64,000 nt of DNA from NCBI GenBank assembly GCA_030679035.1, contig JAUXTH010000042.1, positions 1 through 64,000 on the forward strand, read 5' to 3'. The translations under genes and the position numbers were made by a program. The notes under the pieces are model-generated. The model had not been told where the DNA came from. It made no database searches and worked only from the letters and a program-made list of their open reading frames with translations. This document shows positions 42,586-51,587 of this stretch, piece by piece (position 1 is the stretch's first letter; each line of letters opens with the position of its first letter). Source of the DNA: Methylobacter sp. (lineage in GTDB: Bacteria > Pseudomonadota > Gammaproteobacteria > Methylococcales > Methylomonadaceae).

Positions 42586-42644
42586 ATTTTTCCAAAATAG
42601 TTTTGTAACGTATAAGGGTGTCTGCTTTAGCTTTCATGAAGTTT

Positions 42645-42728
42645 GGAGCCGCGACTTTAGTCGCGCAGATGGTTGTTATCATCACCGTCTGTGTATGATG
42701 CCTCATGCGCGACTAAAGTCGCGGCTCC
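42645..42728. repeat. Miniature palindromic element (GGAGCCGCGACTTTAGTCGC)
   Basis: The arms GGAGCCGCGACTTTAGTCGC and GCGACTAAAGTCGCGGCTCC are perfect inverted repeats of at least 20 bases, 84 bases end to end. Each arm also contains an internal CGACTTTAGTCG palindrome. It lies between convergent-looking spacers of the GNAT and EamA genes. It resembles a REPIN or MITE. Confidence 0.8.
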
Positions 42729-42771
42729 ATTTATGCTTTCCCCTACCTTTCAAAGTAGATACGTATAAGAC

Positions 42772-43650
42772 TTAAGCCGACCGAAAGCGAATCGCAATGC
42801 GGGCAGCAAACAGGTTGATGCACAAACCCACAATAACCAAGGCGGCGGCGCTTATCTTCCAGAGGGAAAGAGGTTCATCCAAGATCAGCGTTGAAGCTGT
42901 AAAACCGAATATAGGCACCAGCAACGTAAACGGGGCTACTGTTGCAGCCGGATAGTGACTCATTAACCAACTCCATGCGGCAAATCCAAGCAGGGTCACC
43001 GGATACACCATATAGCCAATCGCGCCGATAGTGAGCCACGACATATGCGAAATGACTTCAGCATTCCAACTGTTTTGTTCCAGAAAAAACGACAGAACCA
43101 ATAACGGCGGCCAAGCAACGAGACTTCCCCACACGACCAGCGCAAGCATATCGACTTTGCCGAGCTTCTTTGAAATCAGGCTGCCTACCCCCCACGATGC
43201 AGCGGCGGCGATTATCAAAATCAGGCCATAACTCGAAATTTCACCACCAATATTTGCTGCAACCAGCCCGATTCCGGAAAATGAAACCAAAGCCCCTGCG
43301 ATTTGCCAAATGGATGGTTTTTCGGCCAAGAATAAGACAGCAAGCAAGACAGTGAAGAACACCTGCACCTGAAGCAATAAAGACGCCAGACCTGCGGTTG
43401 TCCCTGCATACATGCCGGAAAACAGCAATGCAAACTGTAACGAGAACATCACCAGCCCGAAGCCGACAACCATACGCCACGAAGCGGCCGGGCGCTTGAT
43501 GAAAAAAACCGCCGGAAACGCGGCCAGAAAGAACCTGAGCGCGCAAAGCAGAATGGGCGGAATTTCTTTAAGCCCGACCTTGATTACAACAAAGTTGACT
43601 CCCCAAATTGCAACGACCAATATTGCCAACGTCATATGATGTAATCGCAC
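42772..43650 (-). CDS. EamA/DMT-family transporter
   Basis: A 292-residue membrane protein with ten predicted helices in two five-helix EamA halves. The first half opens ILVVAIWGVNFVVIKVGLKE and the second has IIAAAASWGVGSLISKKLG. Such drug/metabolite transporters export amino acids or other small molecules. The C-terminal GFTASTLILDEPLSLWKISA is typical of the superfamily. Same-strand context with metabolic genes suggests metabolite efflux. Confidence 0.9.
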   Translation of the reverse strand: MRLHHMTLAILVVAIWGVNFVVIKVGLKEIPPILLCALRFFLAAFPAVFFIKRPAASWRMVVGFGLVMFSLQFALLFSGMYAGTTAGLASLLLQVQVFFTVLLAVLFLAEKPSIWQIAGALVSFSGIGLVAANIGGEISSYGLILIIAAAASWGVGSLISKKLGKVDMLALVVWGSLVAWPPLLVLSFFLEQNSWNAEVISHMSWLTIGAIGYMVYPVTLLGFAAWSWLMSHYPAATVAPFTLLVPIFGFTASTLILDEPLSLWKISAAALVIVGLCINLFAARIAIRFRSA

Positions 43651-43674
43651 TGTCGCTCCTGTGACCTGTTATCT

Positions 43675-44664
43675 TCAATATAATAAGGGAGACACCGCTT
43701 TTGGCACGTCCCGCCTGACCGCAATGTCATGCGTTCGTTGGAGTAGACGAGATAGCTCTGCGAAAAACTCATCTCGATGAGAAACACCGTTACCGTTCAA
43801 ACGGTGGTCCGATTCCGGATAGACTTTCAGGGTGAGGTTGTTTTTACCCGCTTCCTTGAATTTGGTATCCAGGAAAAATGCGGATTCAACAGGCACACTC
43901 TCATCTTTCTCGCCCATTCCGATGATAATGGGGATATTCAACTTTAGGAAGTCGGGTAGCGGGTCGATGTCCATGATGTCTGACCACCAACGATAGGGGT
44001 TGCCATACCAATCCTTTTCGATGCTACGTGGGTCGGAAAGGATCATGTTCCACCCCGCCTCAACATCAAACCGTATGGCTCCTTTCTGTGCAAGCGTGGA
44101 GAGCGATTTGCGCATTGAGTAGCCGCCGCTGCCGATGATTGCAAGGTGGGTAACTTCGGAGGACTGCCCGGCAATCTTGGTTGCGGGAAACGCGCCTTCT
44201 GAGACACCAATCAAGACTACATTTCTGGGCTTGGATGCGAAGGAGTTTATTTGTGCCGCGATGAATTCGGAATAATCGTTAACCCATTGGCTGGGGTTGT
44301 TAGCAAGTTGAAATTCTTCGCCGCAGTCGAACATTCCGGTTGAACGGTCAGTCACAAAGCGTTTGTTGAGCGCGAAAACACGGGCGCTGACAGTAAGACC
44401 GTTCACATATTCAGGCATTACCGATTTCCAACTGGGGCAGCCTGTGCCGCCATAAAAGAAAATGACCGTTTCAGGTTGGAGTGCATCGCCAATGGTAAAC
44501 GCATAATAAACACTTGAGCCGCCATCTTTATATTTGAAGGAAAGCGGCGATGAAGCCTCATTGCTATACATGTGGACTGTTCGCTGAATGGTTGTGCAGC
44601 CAGACAAAACGACGAGAGCAACCGAAAAAACGAATTGTTTGAGTTTGAAATCAATCTTCTGCAT
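43675..44664 (-). CDS. Alpha/beta hydrolase-like lipoprotein
   Basis: A 329-residue lipoprotein with a hydrolase-like core. The start at 44664 has GGAGG upstream; a farther ATG would bury the signal. The signal ends in the lipobox VLSGC. The nucleophile elbow reads LIGVSEGAFPATK (GxSxG), the oxyanion stretch is FFYGGTGCPSW, the acidic residue lies in IIIGMGEKDESVPV and the His in YPESDHRLNG. Periplasm-facing esterase or peptidase activity is expected. The start overlaps the end of the next hydrolase gene by 14 bases. Confidence 0.82.
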   Translation of the reverse strand: MQKIDFKLKQFVFSVALVVLSGCTTIQRTVHMYSNEASSPLSFKYKDGGSSVYYAFTIGDALQPETVIFFYGGTGCPSWKSVMPEYVNGLTVSARVFALNKRFVTDRSTGMFDCGEEFQLANNPSQWVNDYSEFIAAQINSFASKPRNVVLIGVSEGAFPATKIAGQSSEVTHLAIIGSGGYSMRKSLSTLAQKGAIRFDVEAGWNMILSDPRSIEKDWYGNPYRWWSDIMDIDPLPDFLKLNIPIIIGMGEKDESVPVESAFFLDTKFKEAGKNNLTLKVYPESDHRLNGNGVSHRDEFFAELSRLLQRTHDIAVRRDVPKAVSPLLY

Positions 44665-45538
44665 GAATGCCTCCTGACAATGCCGGATACTCGCGCTGAC
44701 CTCCAGAAGCCGCACCTAACTGACGGCATATTTCAGGCGCCGCCCGATAGAGGCATGAGTAGTGCGACAGGCCGCCAAATATTTCGGTCGAGGTGCAACC
44801 GGGAATCGCCGATTGCAAATATTCCGCCATAGAGACCGGCGACCAGTTGTCATCCGCGCCGTGCCAGATGTGCGTATTGACGCCGATGCCTGAAAGCGTG
44901 TCTTTCCAGGGTTGGACATAAGTTTTGATGTCTCTAACATACCCTTGGATGCGGCCAATAAAGCACGATCTCAATACTTTGGTGATGCCTGATTGAAACA
45001 CGCGGTCGACGGACAATGCTTTATCGCCACCAGCGGCGCCGGCAAACAGCAAACGAAATAACGCATTCGGAAAAAGCAAAGCGAGTAGCCCTTGCCAGTA
45101 AGACAATAGAACAAATAGGATCGGAAATGTCTTTGCTAACTGAAAAACCTGCTTCCCGGCCATCGCTTCAAGAAAATCGCCCGCATCCAGCGGTGCGGCA
45201 GCCGAGATTAAATGCAAATTTCGGACTCCGTTACCCAAATAACGGCAGGTCTGTAAAGCGATGAATGCGCCGATTGAAAAACCGATGACATCTACTTGTT
45301 TCCCGTCGGCTTGCTTTCCAATCTCCTGGGCCAAGAGCTGATAATACGCTTCACCGGCTATCGAATAATCGCCGGAAAACCGATCGAAACAAATAAAATT
45401 CAACCCATGTTCTTTGGCATAAAGATCGAAAATTGCGCATTCTTCCGGTGCTCCGGGCGCACCATGAAAGTAGATAACTATTCTTCCATTATCGGAACCG
45501 AACTGACTAAAATTCAATGGGTGCTCCAGTTGATGCAT
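44651..45538 (-). CDS. Alpha/beta hydrolase
   Basis: A 295-residue cytosolic alpha/beta hydrolase. YFHGAPGAPEE is the oxyanion turn, VIGFSIGAFIALQTCRYLG the nucleophile elbow, THIWHGADDNWSPVS gives the Asp and GGLSHYSCLY the His. No signal peptide is present. Substrate is unknown. It overlaps the lipoprotein hydrolase gene by 14 bases, so the two are one transcript but act in different compartments. Confidence 0.87.
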   Translation of the reverse strand: MHQLEHPLNFSQFGSDNGRIVIYFHGAPGAPEECAIFDLYAKEHGLNFICFDRFSGDYSIAGEAYYQLLAQEIGKQADGKQVDVIGFSIGAFIALQTCRYLGNGVRNLHLISAAAPLDAGDFLEAMAGKQVFQLAKTFPILFVLLSYWQGLLALLFPNALFRLLFAGAAGGDKALSVDRVFQSGITKVLRSCFIGRIQGYVRDIKTYVQPWKDTLSGIGVNTHIWHGADDNWSPVSMAEYLQSAIPGCTSTEIFGGLSHYSCLYRAAPEICRQLGAASGGQREYPALSGGIHAED

Positions 45539-45564
45539 AACTGATGTTACGCAGTTATTCGAAT

Positions 45565-46002
45565 TTAGACTGCATTAACATTTTTATTATTAAAGTGTCG
45601 CTGTTGCGTGCGATCAGCCGGATGGTTAACGCCATCGTTCGTTGGAACATTCTCGATTTCAAATGGATTGACTCCTTCCAGGCAGCCGACATTGTAGCCG
45701 TACTGATTGGGATTCGAGCGGCGCTGATGGTGCGTATAAATGCCGCAGATTGAGCAAAAGTAATGCTTCGCGGTCAGGGTATTGAACTGGTAGAGCTTCA
45801 ATACATCTTGGCCTTTGACGATCTTGATGCCAGAGAGCGGAACCGAAGCGACTATCGCCCCTTTTCTTCGGCAGATCGAGCAATCGCATCGGCGAGGGTC
45901 AACGATGCCGTCAGGCAAGTCGAGTTCCAGCACAACGGCTCCGCAGTGGCACGTTGCCAGATGCTTCGGGTTAATAATCGTTTTCCCAACCTGCTTAATC
46001 AT
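45565..46002 (-). CDS. GFA-family zinc protein (second)
   Basis: A 145-residue GFA-domain protein: HLATCHCGAVVLELDLP, RRCDCSICRRKGAIVAS and HYFCSICGIYTHHQRRSNP hold the zinc ligands. The C-terminal 20 residues after YGYNVGCLEGVNPFEIE are low in homology and run on to NKNVNAV. I chose the ATG at 46002; an upstream one at 46026 is also in frame. Only distantly like the GFA at 37499. Confidence 0.88.
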   Translation of the reverse strand: MIKQVGKTIINPKHLATCHCGAVVLELDLPDGIVDPRRCDCSICRRKGAIVASVPLSGIKIVKGQDVLKLYQFNTLTAKHYFCSICGIYTHHQRRSNPNQYGYNVGCLEGVNPFEIENVPTNDGVNHPADRTQQRHFNNKNVNAV

Positions 46003-46050
46003 GCCAAAACGCCTCTTTGCTCCCAATGTTACGGTGTTCAGTACGAATGC

Positions 46051-46740
46051 CTAACATACACTAACACGGTAATCATTCAGCCAGGTTCCGGCATTTCGCG
46101 CTATCACCTCGTGCGCCTCATCGCGCCACGTCTCAAGCAAAGCTGCGGCATACCAATCCTGCATGGAAGGCAACGCCAGCAGGCGCTTGGCGTATAAGAG
46201 TGAGTCCTCTGACATTACCGGTTCATAAGTCTGTACGCGGAATGCGACAGGCGCGAAAAATGCGTCGACAGCGGTGAACGACTGTCCGGCAAGATACGGG
46301 CCGCCAAAACGGAAAAGACTCTGGAGCCACAGTTCATCGAGCCGAGCCAGATCCTTTTTCAGGGCTGGAGAGTATGAACCGATTTGCACTCTCAGCCCGC
46401 AATTCATCGTGCAACATTCACGTAGCGCCTGAAACCCCGAGTGCATCTCGGCAACCGCGCTACGCGCCCAAGCGCGTGCCGACGCATCGGCAGGCCAGAC
46501 TTGCGGCGCTTGTTCCGCCAAGTATTCAGTGATGGCCAATGAATCCCAGACGGCGGCAGCCCCGTCAATCAGGCACGGCACTTTTCCGCTAGGCGAAAAG
46601 CTGCTAAATGCATTTGCTTCCATGTTGTCGCCGAAAGGCACCAAGCGCTCAACGAACGGAATTTCAAGCTCGCGCATCAGCACCCAGGGTCTCAACGACC
46701 ACGATGAGTAGTTCTTGTTAGCAATGTAGAGTTCCAGCAT
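46051..46740 (-). CDS. Glutathione S-transferase family protein
   Basis: A 229-residue GST with an N-terminal thioredoxin-like domain (LELYIANKNYSSWSLRPWVL, where Ser in SSWS is the likely active residue; then GKVPCLIDG with the cis-Pro and WDSLAITEYLAE with the glutathione-gamma-Glu Ser). The all-helical C-terminal domain includes AVDAFFAPVAFRVQTY. It would conjugate or reduce electrophiles with glutathione. It is about 48 bases from the GFA gene, same strand. Confidence 0.9.
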   Translation of the reverse strand: MLELYIANKNYSSWSLRPWVLMRELEIPFVERLVPFGDNMEANAFSSFSPSGKVPCLIDGAAAVWDSLAITEYLAEQAPQVWPADASARAWARSAVAEMHSGFQALRECCTMNCGLRVQIGSYSPALKKDLARLDELWLQSLFRFGGPYLAGQSFTAVDAFFAPVAFRVQTYEPVMSEDSLLYAKRLLALPSMQDWYAAALLETWRDEAHEVIARNAGTWLNDYRVSVC

Positions 46741-46805
46741 GGATCGATTATCCTTTGTTTAGGTTTAGATGCCCAACATGAGCCCAGTAGGCGGCAGAAA
46801 TGTTT

Positions 46806-47528
46806 TTAAAGAGCCAAAATACGCTCTCTCAACGCCATAACCTCTTCTATTGACTCCCTGTGTTGGCGATAGAACTCAGGATAAAGCTGATATTGTTTTC
46901 TGTCATTAGCAATTTGTTCCGGCAAAAGATCGAAGTCTGTTACCTTGCTTTTGTAATGAGTGACAACCACATTCGGTTGTTTTGCTATTTCCTGCATTGC
47001 TTTCCCAGCTGAACGACCATCCAAAAATTCACGTACAACCCCGGCTAACTTGTTGCTAGCAAAAAAACTACCGTCTTTGTAGAGCTTTGCAACTATATTG
47101 CCTGTAGCGTCACGCGCCACAGCTTCTACTTCTTTGGACATCAGGTATTTCTTCTGTCCTTCAGGCGTACCGGATTCCGCTGCTGCTTTCGCATTTTCTT
47201 GTTCAATTTTTTCACGCTCAGCCCACGATTTTTTATGCTCAGCTGCCATTTTTGCAAATTCTGCTTCTGCCTCTTTGCTAAGGCCTGGCTTTTTAATAGT
47301 CATAGGCTCAAGGTTTATACGCCGATAATTCTTAAGTTCAATGACTTTACCATCCTCCATTTTCATTTTGAGGTCAGAAAACGTCTGTGCTGTATTTTCA
47401 GCTTGCATTGTTTTTTCTAAGGTTGACTGAAAATCAGTAGTGGTTTTTTGTTGGTCATTGGTTGATTTGTTAATTGCCGATGTTGCAGTTGAAGCGGTGG
47501 CTGTGTTGCTTACATTTAAATTTGACAT
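46806..47528 (-). CDS. Conserved hypothetical protein with disordered N-terminus
   Basis: A 240-residue protein that I do not recognise. The ATG at 47528 has AGGAG upstream. The first 60 residues are Ser/Thr/Asn/Ala-rich without a signal peptide (SNLNVSNTATASTATSA), then a charged helical coil with AEAEFAKMAAEHKKSWAERE, then a compact C-terminal domain (ATGNIVAKLYKDGSFFASNK and TDFDLLPEQIANDRKQYQLY). The flagellin-like disordered start recalls secreted flagellar or type III substrates. No export system is in view. Confidence 0.68.
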   Translation of the reverse strand: MSNLNVSNTATASTATSAINKSTNDQQKTTTDFQSTLEKTMQAENTAQTFSDLKMKMEDGKVIELKNYRRINLEPMTIKKPGLSKEAEAEFAKMAAEHKKSWAEREKIEQENAKAAAESGTPEGQKKYLMSKEVEAVARDATGNIVAKLYKDGSFFASNKLAGVVREFLDGRSAGKAMQEIAKQPNVVVTHYKSKVTDFDLLPEQIANDRKQYQLYPEFYRQHRESIEEVMALRERILAL

Positions 47529-47708
47529 ATCAGACTCCTGATTTTGATTAAAAATGACACCAAGAAATTTTGTAGCGCTTCCTTGACGTTTCACGCGAAT
47601 TCGCTTGCTTATGATTACTTTATTCCAGTTACCATGACGATCTACTTAGTTAATTTAGAAATCAATGGAAATCAGTATTCACTCCTAACGCTCAAAGTGG
47701 CCTACTGA

Positions 47709-48179
47709 TCAATGCGTACTTTGAAGGCGCTCAAGCGCGGAAAGTGCTTTCTGGGCATAAGTAACACCTGCGTCATTATGGATGGACTTGTTGAAGGCAA
47801 TCATTTTTTCCAAACTGGAAAATAAATTTATTGGCTGATTTGTGATGCCGGATTTGCCCATGGCGGCATTCAATTCAGTCGGCGGTACAAAAGCCAAGAG
47901 TGAACTGGATTCATCCAGCGACATCTTGCCATTTTTTATCAGGCTGTTGATGGTGTTCAACATATCGTTCGGAGCAATATTGGTGAAATCGTAGGTGCTA
48001 TCCCCCTTGGGCTCGTCAGCTAACCGGTCTCGTGCGGCTTGCGAAATAGTGGTCTTGTCGGCAAGGCTAGGCGCAAAAGCGGCTGATGTTTCCGTAGCAC
48101 CGGCAGAAGCTTGCCGCTGTTGCGGCGAGCTAGAGCCTGACGTAAGGGCTGTGTAGGTTCTATAGGTCTGGATTTCCAT
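47709..48179 (-). CDS. Conserved hypothetical protein
   Basis: A 156-residue protein that I cannot name. The first 45 residues are disordered (TSGSSSPQQRQASAGATET) and contain DKTTISQAARDRLAD, a motif often seen near the N-terminus of flagellum- or filament-related hypothetical proteins. A helical region follows (NDMLNTINSLIKNGKMSLDE, then YAQKALSALERLQ). Codon use and spacing look real. It lies beside another N-terminally disordered gene. Confidence 0.66.
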   Translation of the reverse strand: MEIQTYRTYTALTSGSSSPQQRQASAGATETSAAFAPSLADKTTISQAARDRLADEPKGDSTYDFTNIAPNDMLNTINSLIKNGKMSLDESSSLLAFVPPTELNAAMGKSGITNQPINLFSSLEKMIAFNKSIHNDAGVTYAQKALSALERLQSTH

Positions 48180-48314
48180 GTAATAATCCTCAAATATTGT
48201 TATTCTCAGATACCTACAGCAATTGACATGCCATGCTACTAAAACGATATTGTTTGCTGGATGGAACTCTTAATCGCAGTCGAATGGACTGACTTAACGG
48301 CAATATTTGTGAGT

Positions 48315-49775
48315 TTATGGCACATAGCCCGGCGGCGGTTGAAACCCGCCTACGATGTCCTCAATTACCAGACAATTATCCAGTAACGCCTCATCACGCC
48401 AACGTTGCCCCACGAGCTGAACTCCGACCGGCAAATCATTTACCACGCCGACGGGTAATGTCACGACTGGGCTTCCCGTCAATGAAAACGGCACAGCCAT
48501 GCTAATGGTGCCTTCCAAATAGGACAACCGATGATCGTCAATCGTAATAGTTGGCGGATTGCCAAACTTTCCGGGTCGTTGATGCGGAAAGGCAACGCTC
48601 GGGGTGACCGGACACAACCAGACATCCCATAAATCAAGAAACTGCTCTAGCCGGGAAATGAGTCGCTCCCGGATATTGAGCGCTTCGTTATACTGACGGA
48701 AATCGAACCTCAATCCTGTAGCGAAAGAGCGGATGAGCGGTTGGGATTTAGGCAAAAACCGTCCAATCATTGATAAAGGCAAGCGTTCCATAGCAGGCAT
48801 GCCCAAACCGACTTCCGCTCCCGCGATAATGCCATAGGCATACCACGCTTCTTCGAAATCGAAACCGTTTGGGCAACAGCGTTCGACCGTCATACCAGCC
48901 TGAATCAATTGCTGAACAGTGCGATCCAAGCCGGTTCTGGTGCGGCTGCATAGCGGCAATCCGCCAAAATCATCCCACCACGCCACACGCAAAGGCCGCG
49001 TTTTCGTGGGATTGGCGGCACTAATTGGCCGCGAAAGAACCTCAGCATCGATGCCGTCAGGCCCCGCAATGCTGTCGAATCCTAAGCGTAGGTCATCGAC
49101 GCATCGGGCGAGTACGCCGAATGACAGCAAGTGCCGCACGGAACGTTCGGCACCGGGAAGATGCGGAATATGGCCTGTGCGAGGCACGCGATTTTCGGTA
49201 GCTTTAAGTCCCGCCACGCCGCAATACGCTGCCGGAATGCGTATTGACCCTGCAAGGTCGCTGCCAATATCCAGAAACGAAAAATTCATGGCTACTGCTG
49301 CCGCACTTCCGCCGGAACTTCCGCCACTGGTTAGTGCAAGATTCCACGGATTATTCGTTCGGCCGAACAGCGGACTCCAGCACTGAAGATCTCCGGCGAG
49401 TTGCGGCAAATTGGTTTTTCCAAGAACGATGGCTCCGGATTCTTTCAGTCGTGCTACAACCGTTGCATCTTTTGTGGGAACAAAATCTTTGAGCGGCGGA
49501 TGACTGGCGGTTGTCCTGAGGCCTTGGGTTTCAAACGCATCTTTAACGGATATGGGTACTCCGAATAGTGGCGGCAAAGCCCCGCCTTGAGCGATACGGA
49601 TGTCGGCCGCTTTCGCTGCATTCAGCGCGGCTTCTTTGTCCAAGGTAACAATGGCGTTTATTGCAGGATTGTGGCGATCAATATGATCAAAGCACGACTG
49701 TACTTCATCGGTTACGGTAACGTTTCCTTCACGAATGGATTGAATTAAACCTTTGGCGGAATTACGCATATTCAT
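48315..49775 (-). CDS. Amidase signature family hydrolase
   Basis: A 486-residue amidase-signature protein. The catalytic Lys is in PISVKDAFETQGLRTTAS, and the Ser-cisSer pair in SGGSSGGSAAAVAMN. The GSDLAGSIRIPAAYCGVAGL block binds the scissile amide. The family includes GatA, indoleacetamide and 6-aminohexanoate hydrolases; absence of GatB/C neighbours argues against GatA. Its ATG overlaps the HemJ stop (ATGA). Cytosolic. Confidence 0.92.
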   Translation of the reverse strand: MNMRNSAKGLIQSIREGNVTVTDEVQSCFDHIDRHNPAINAIVTLDKEAALNAAKAADIRIAQGGALPPLFGVPISVKDAFETQGLRTTASHPPLKDFVPTKDATVVARLKESGAIVLGKTNLPQLAGDLQCWSPLFGRTNNPWNLALTSGGSSGGSAAAVAMNFSFLDIGSDLAGSIRIPAAYCGVAGLKATENRVPRTGHIPHLPGAERSVRHLLSFGVLARCVDDLRLGFDSIAGPDGIDAEVLSRPISAANPTKTRPLRVAWWDDFGGLPLCSRTRTGLDRTVQQLIQAGMTVERCCPNGFDFEEAWYAYGIIAGAEVGLGMPAMERLPLSMIGRFLPKSQPLIRSFATGLRFDFRQYNEALNIRERLISRLEQFLDLWDVWLCPVTPSVAFPHQRPGKFGNPPTITIDDHRLSYLEGTISMAVPFSLTGSPVVTLPVGVVNDLPVGVQLVGQRWRDEALLDNCLVIEDIVGGFQPPPGYVP

Positions 49776-50182
49776 GGCTTAACTATTGCCAGCACCAGTA
49801 TTGGTACGACAAGTAACAAAGAGATTTCATTAAACACCCGAAAACATACGCTCTTAGTGAGTGTTCGTCCTGACTTAATGTGCCTCAGAATCAAACCGCA
49901 AGCCGCGTGATAAAGCAGCAGACCAAACACAAACAGCAACTTAATATGCAACCAAGAACCGCTAATGCCGTAACCTAGCCACAGAATACTACCAAACAAA
50001 ATGGCAGCGACAGCCATGATCGTCATGAAAACAAAAAGATGCCCTGCCATAATAATTAGCCGCCGTACATCTTCCTCCCTGCTTTGACCTTCAGCATAAT
50101 GGACAAATATCCGCGGTAAATAAAAAATGCCGACAAGCCAGGCAATAACGCCAAGTACATGAAAGGTTTTTATCCAAAGCAT
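49772..50182 (-). CDS. hemJ: HemJ-type protoporphyrinogen IX oxidase
   Basis: A 136-residue protein with four transmembrane helices. The first helix has LWIKTFHVLGVIAWLVGIFY, with the conserved His8, followed by LPRIFVHYAEG, the HemJ signature. The conserved Lys in SWLHIKLLFVFGLLLYHA completes the pattern. It would oxidise protoporphyrinogen IX in haem synthesis, in the inner membrane. It is coupled to an amidase gene, unusual for a haem gene. A CopD-like protein of the same fold is the alternative. Confidence 0.82.
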   Translation of the reverse strand: MLWIKTFHVLGVIAWLVGIFYLPRIFVHYAEGQSREEDVRRLIIMAGHLFVFMTIMAVAAILFGSILWLGYGISGSWLHIKLLFVFGLLLYHAACGLILRHIKSGRTLTKSVCFRVFNEISLLLVVPILVLAIVKP

Positions 50183-50222
50183 GGGAATCTCTTAACTAAC
50201 GACAAGTGTCTTGGCAAAAGGG

Positions 50223-50705
50223 TTAACCATTTGTAGCTAAATTTTGTCTCATTTTACGACCGCCAACAGGAACGAGACCATTCTCCTGATAAAAGCTTAA
50301 TGCACGCTCAAATTCAGGAAGCGGCGGCGTGCATAACTCAATGCACGACCAACTGCGTTTTTGCCCATAATTTCTTACCTGCTCTATCAGCATTGAGCCG
50401 ACACCTGAACAGCGAAACTCAGGAATAACGTAAAATTCTTGAATTACCCCTATCTTTCCACCCGCATATAAAGCGTAGGTCTCAGTGATTGTCGAAACAG
50501 CAACGGGGGTAACATCTGACCAGCCAATAATAGCCGCATAGTGGCCTGCCGATAACAACGCTTCACACCTCTGAACTGTGCCTTCCAAATCAATATTGAA
50601 ATGTTGTGTATTAGTACGTTCACAGATTTCCTGTGTAAGCTGGACAACCAGTGAACCTATAATTTCTGCTTTGTCCGGTGTTGCTTGTATAAATTCCAAT
50701 TTCAT
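50223..50705 (-). CDS. GNAT family N-acetyltransferase (second)
   Basis: A 160-residue GNAT protein: MKLEFIQATPDKAEIIGSLV at the start, IQEFYVIPEFRCSGVGSMLI with the RxxGxG acetyl-CoA loop, and ELCTPPLPEFERALSFYQEN near the end. The substrate is unknown. It lies 40 bases upstream of hemJ on the same strand. Confidence 0.86.
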   Translation of the reverse strand: MKLEFIQATPDKAEIIGSLVVQLTQEICERTNTQHFNIDLEGTVQRCEALLSAGHYAAIIGWSDVTPVAVSTITETYALYAGGKIGVIQEFYVIPEFRCSGVGSMLIEQVRNYGQKRSWSCIELCTPPLPEFERALSFYQENGLVPVGGRKMRQNLATNG

Positions 50706-50793
50706 TCAGATGCTCACTTAAGATGGCTTGTTTAGTGGCTTATAGAACGCCGCATGCTATCTTTTGCAAATAAAGAGTTCTTGCACTAAACGG

Positions 50794-50954
50794 CTAAACA
50801 TTGATTTTGTAATTTAACACGACTTCATCGCCATGTTGTCCACGAAATCCCCAGTTACAACCTTCCATAACCGTAGGCTCTTCACCCTGGACAATGTACC
50901 TTCCTGAATGCTTTTTATCGAAACGCCCCCCATTGATTGTGATTAGCAGATAAA
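50794..50954 (-). pseudogene. Small protein remnant
   Basis: A minus-strand frame without a start codon reads GRFDKKHSGRYIVQGEEPTV, then MEGCNWGFRGQHGDEVVLNY and KINV with a stop at 50794. The text is protein-like and has a single conserved-looking beta domain, but no ATG or ribosome site precedes it. Likely the tail of a deleted gene. Confidence 0.3.
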
Positions 50955-51587
50955 TTATAAGACTTCCTGTTCCCGTTTTTGCACACGAAGAAATGCCTCA
51001 CGAGAAAGCATTCGTTCCAAGTATTGCTCGATATTATCATGCCTTAAAGACATTGCTCGTTTACCGCCTCGTTTGGCCCAGCTAAGAATATTGGCAACTA
51101 TTAAATCAGCACAAGTAAACCTGTCACCCACTAAAAATTCACTATCACTAAGGCGTAAACTGAATACATCCAGTGCTTTATCAAACTCATAATTCGCTGT
51201 TATCAACATTTCCCGAATTCTGTATTCTTTAGGTAATGCAAACCGATGTTTCGCCATACTCCAGAGTGGTTGTTCAAGTTCAGTCATGGCGAAATAACAC
51301 CATTGATTATAGATGGCGCGTTCTGAAGTTCTACAGGCTGGTATCAGATTCGAATCTGGAAATAAATCGCCAATATAAGTGCAAATCGCTGCTGATTCTG
51401 TCAAAACCAAATCGTCATGAATTAAAGTTGGTACTTTGCCACTTGGGTTGAGTTTCAGATAAGATTCCTCTCTTGCCTCACCTTTTCCAAGATCAACTTT
51501 AATAAACTCATAATCAGCGTTTGCTTCCTCCAACACCCAGAGAACTCTTGTACTACGTGTGTCTGGCATGCCATAAACTTTGATCAT
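50955..51587 (-). CDS. Glutathione S-transferase family protein (second)
   Basis: A 210-residue GST. IKVYGMPDTRSTRVLWVLEE is the thioredoxin-like start, GKVPTLIHDDLVLTESAAIC holds the cis-Pro and the Ser-binding glutathione site. The helical C-terminal domain has FTCADLIVANILSWAKR. There is little identity to the GST at 46051. It is the last gene of the long minus-strand run. Confidence 0.9.
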   Translation of the reverse strand: MIKVYGMPDTRSTRVLWVLEEANADYEFIKVDLGKGEAREESYLKLNPSGKVPTLIHDDLVLTESAAICTYIGDLFPDSNLIPACRTSERAIYNQWCYFAMTELEQPLWSMAKHRFALPKEYRIREMLITANYEFDKALDVFSLRLSDSEFLVGDRFTCADLIVANILSWAKRGGKRAMSLRHDNIEQYLERMLSREAFLRVQKREQEVL

